Both the position numbers and the translations under genes were made by a program. This document shows positions 63,944 through 64,000 of a DNA stretch of 64,000 bases, one piece after another. Source of the DNA: Bacteroidota bacterium (GTDB lineage Bacteria > Bacteroidota > Bacteroidia > Bacteroidales > NBLH01); the NCBI GenBank assembly GCA_025361565.1, contig JANYKN010000034.1, forward strand, positions 22,858 to 86,857, written 5' to 3'. Numbering within the stretch: position 1 is the stretch's first letter; each line of letters begins with the position of its first letter. A model generated the notes under the pieces. The model saw nothing but the letters and a program-made list of their open reading frames with translations, had not been told where the DNA came from and did no database searches.

Positions 63944-64000
63944 TCAGATAAAGGAATTATACAAAAGTTTAGACCAAAAACAAAAGCAGGATTTATTATC
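63930..64000 (+). CDS. Start of a downstream gene (3' partial)
   Basis: An ATG at 63930 opens a frame (MKIIDQIKELYKSLDQK...) that stays open to the end of the window, 23 codons. It overlaps the DUF3592-like gene by 14 bases, which suggests translational coupling. Helical and charged; too short to classify. Confidence 0.55.
   Translation, partial: MKIIDQIKELYKSLDQKQKQDLL

Overview
The window is AT-rich DNA that most likely comes from a Bacteroidota genome, probably an anaerobic, fermentative member of the class Bacteroidia. The visible reasons are a type IX secretion C-terminal sorting domain on the first gene, many lipoproteins and secreted beta-propeller proteins, hybrid sensors built from a two-component-regulator propeller and a Y_Y_Y domain, weak Shine-Dalgarno sequences, and repeated matches to the Bacteroidota -7 promoter box TAnnTTTG (clearest before glyA). 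The lineage is inferred from these features and not from a database search.

Layout. 1-5710: the end of a T9SS-exported protein, a block of hairpins, and a two-gene RND efflux operon (lipoprotein adaptor and pump). 5711-7600: an IS110-family insertion sequence with a frameshifted transposase and a structured 5' non-coding region that looks like a bridge RNA gene, flanked by CTGTCAG/CTGACAG hairpins. 7711-11252: a compact cluster of an exported WD40-Ig-caspase protein, an exported protein of unknown function and a small membrane protein. 11356-15049: a small lipoprotein, a YbjQ-type protein, an AlkA-type glycosylase, an MFS transporter and a formimidoylglutamase-like enzyme. 15537-24193: an orphan XylF-like sugar-binding lipoprotein, a lipoprotein of unknown function, a giant WG-repeat protein, an SDR oxidoreductase and a PQQ-type propeller. 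24615-32851: an ABCG-type transporter with a TerB-like N-terminus, DsbD- and TlpA-type thiol-disulfide proteins, and SerB. 33098-45161: tRNA-Met(CAT), a 7TM-PAS-SpoIIE phosphatase, small proteins, an exonuclease/DUF5063 pair and a propeller-Y_Y_Y-SpoIIE phosphatase. 45213-53123: the upstream genes of that phosphatase operon (SPOR protein, PD40-CRD-OmpA protein, 770-aa-class exported protein) and a GT-C-like membrane protein. 53404-57262: glyA, a PlsC-type acyltransferase, a nitrilase-family amidase, a small outer-membrane barrel protein and a SiaC-like protein. 57396-62901: short-chain fatty acid fermentation genes, in transcription order pta, a 3-hydroxyacyl-CoA dehydrogenase, ackA, terminator, ptb, buk. 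The end holds a DUF3592-like membrane protein and the start of another gene.

How genes may work together. The pta/ackA and ptb/buk pairs make ATP from acyl-CoA. Two SpoIIE-type phosphatases and one SiaC-like phosphoprotein suggest a partner-switch type signalling network fed by envelope sensors. One phosphatase sits at the end of an operon of OmpA/SPOR envelope proteins. The most novel-looking items are the putative bridge RNA of the IS110 element, the exported WD40-caspase cluster, the envelope-SpoIIE operon, and a small family of near-identical 3' hairpins. No rRNA, CRISPR array or replication origin was seen.
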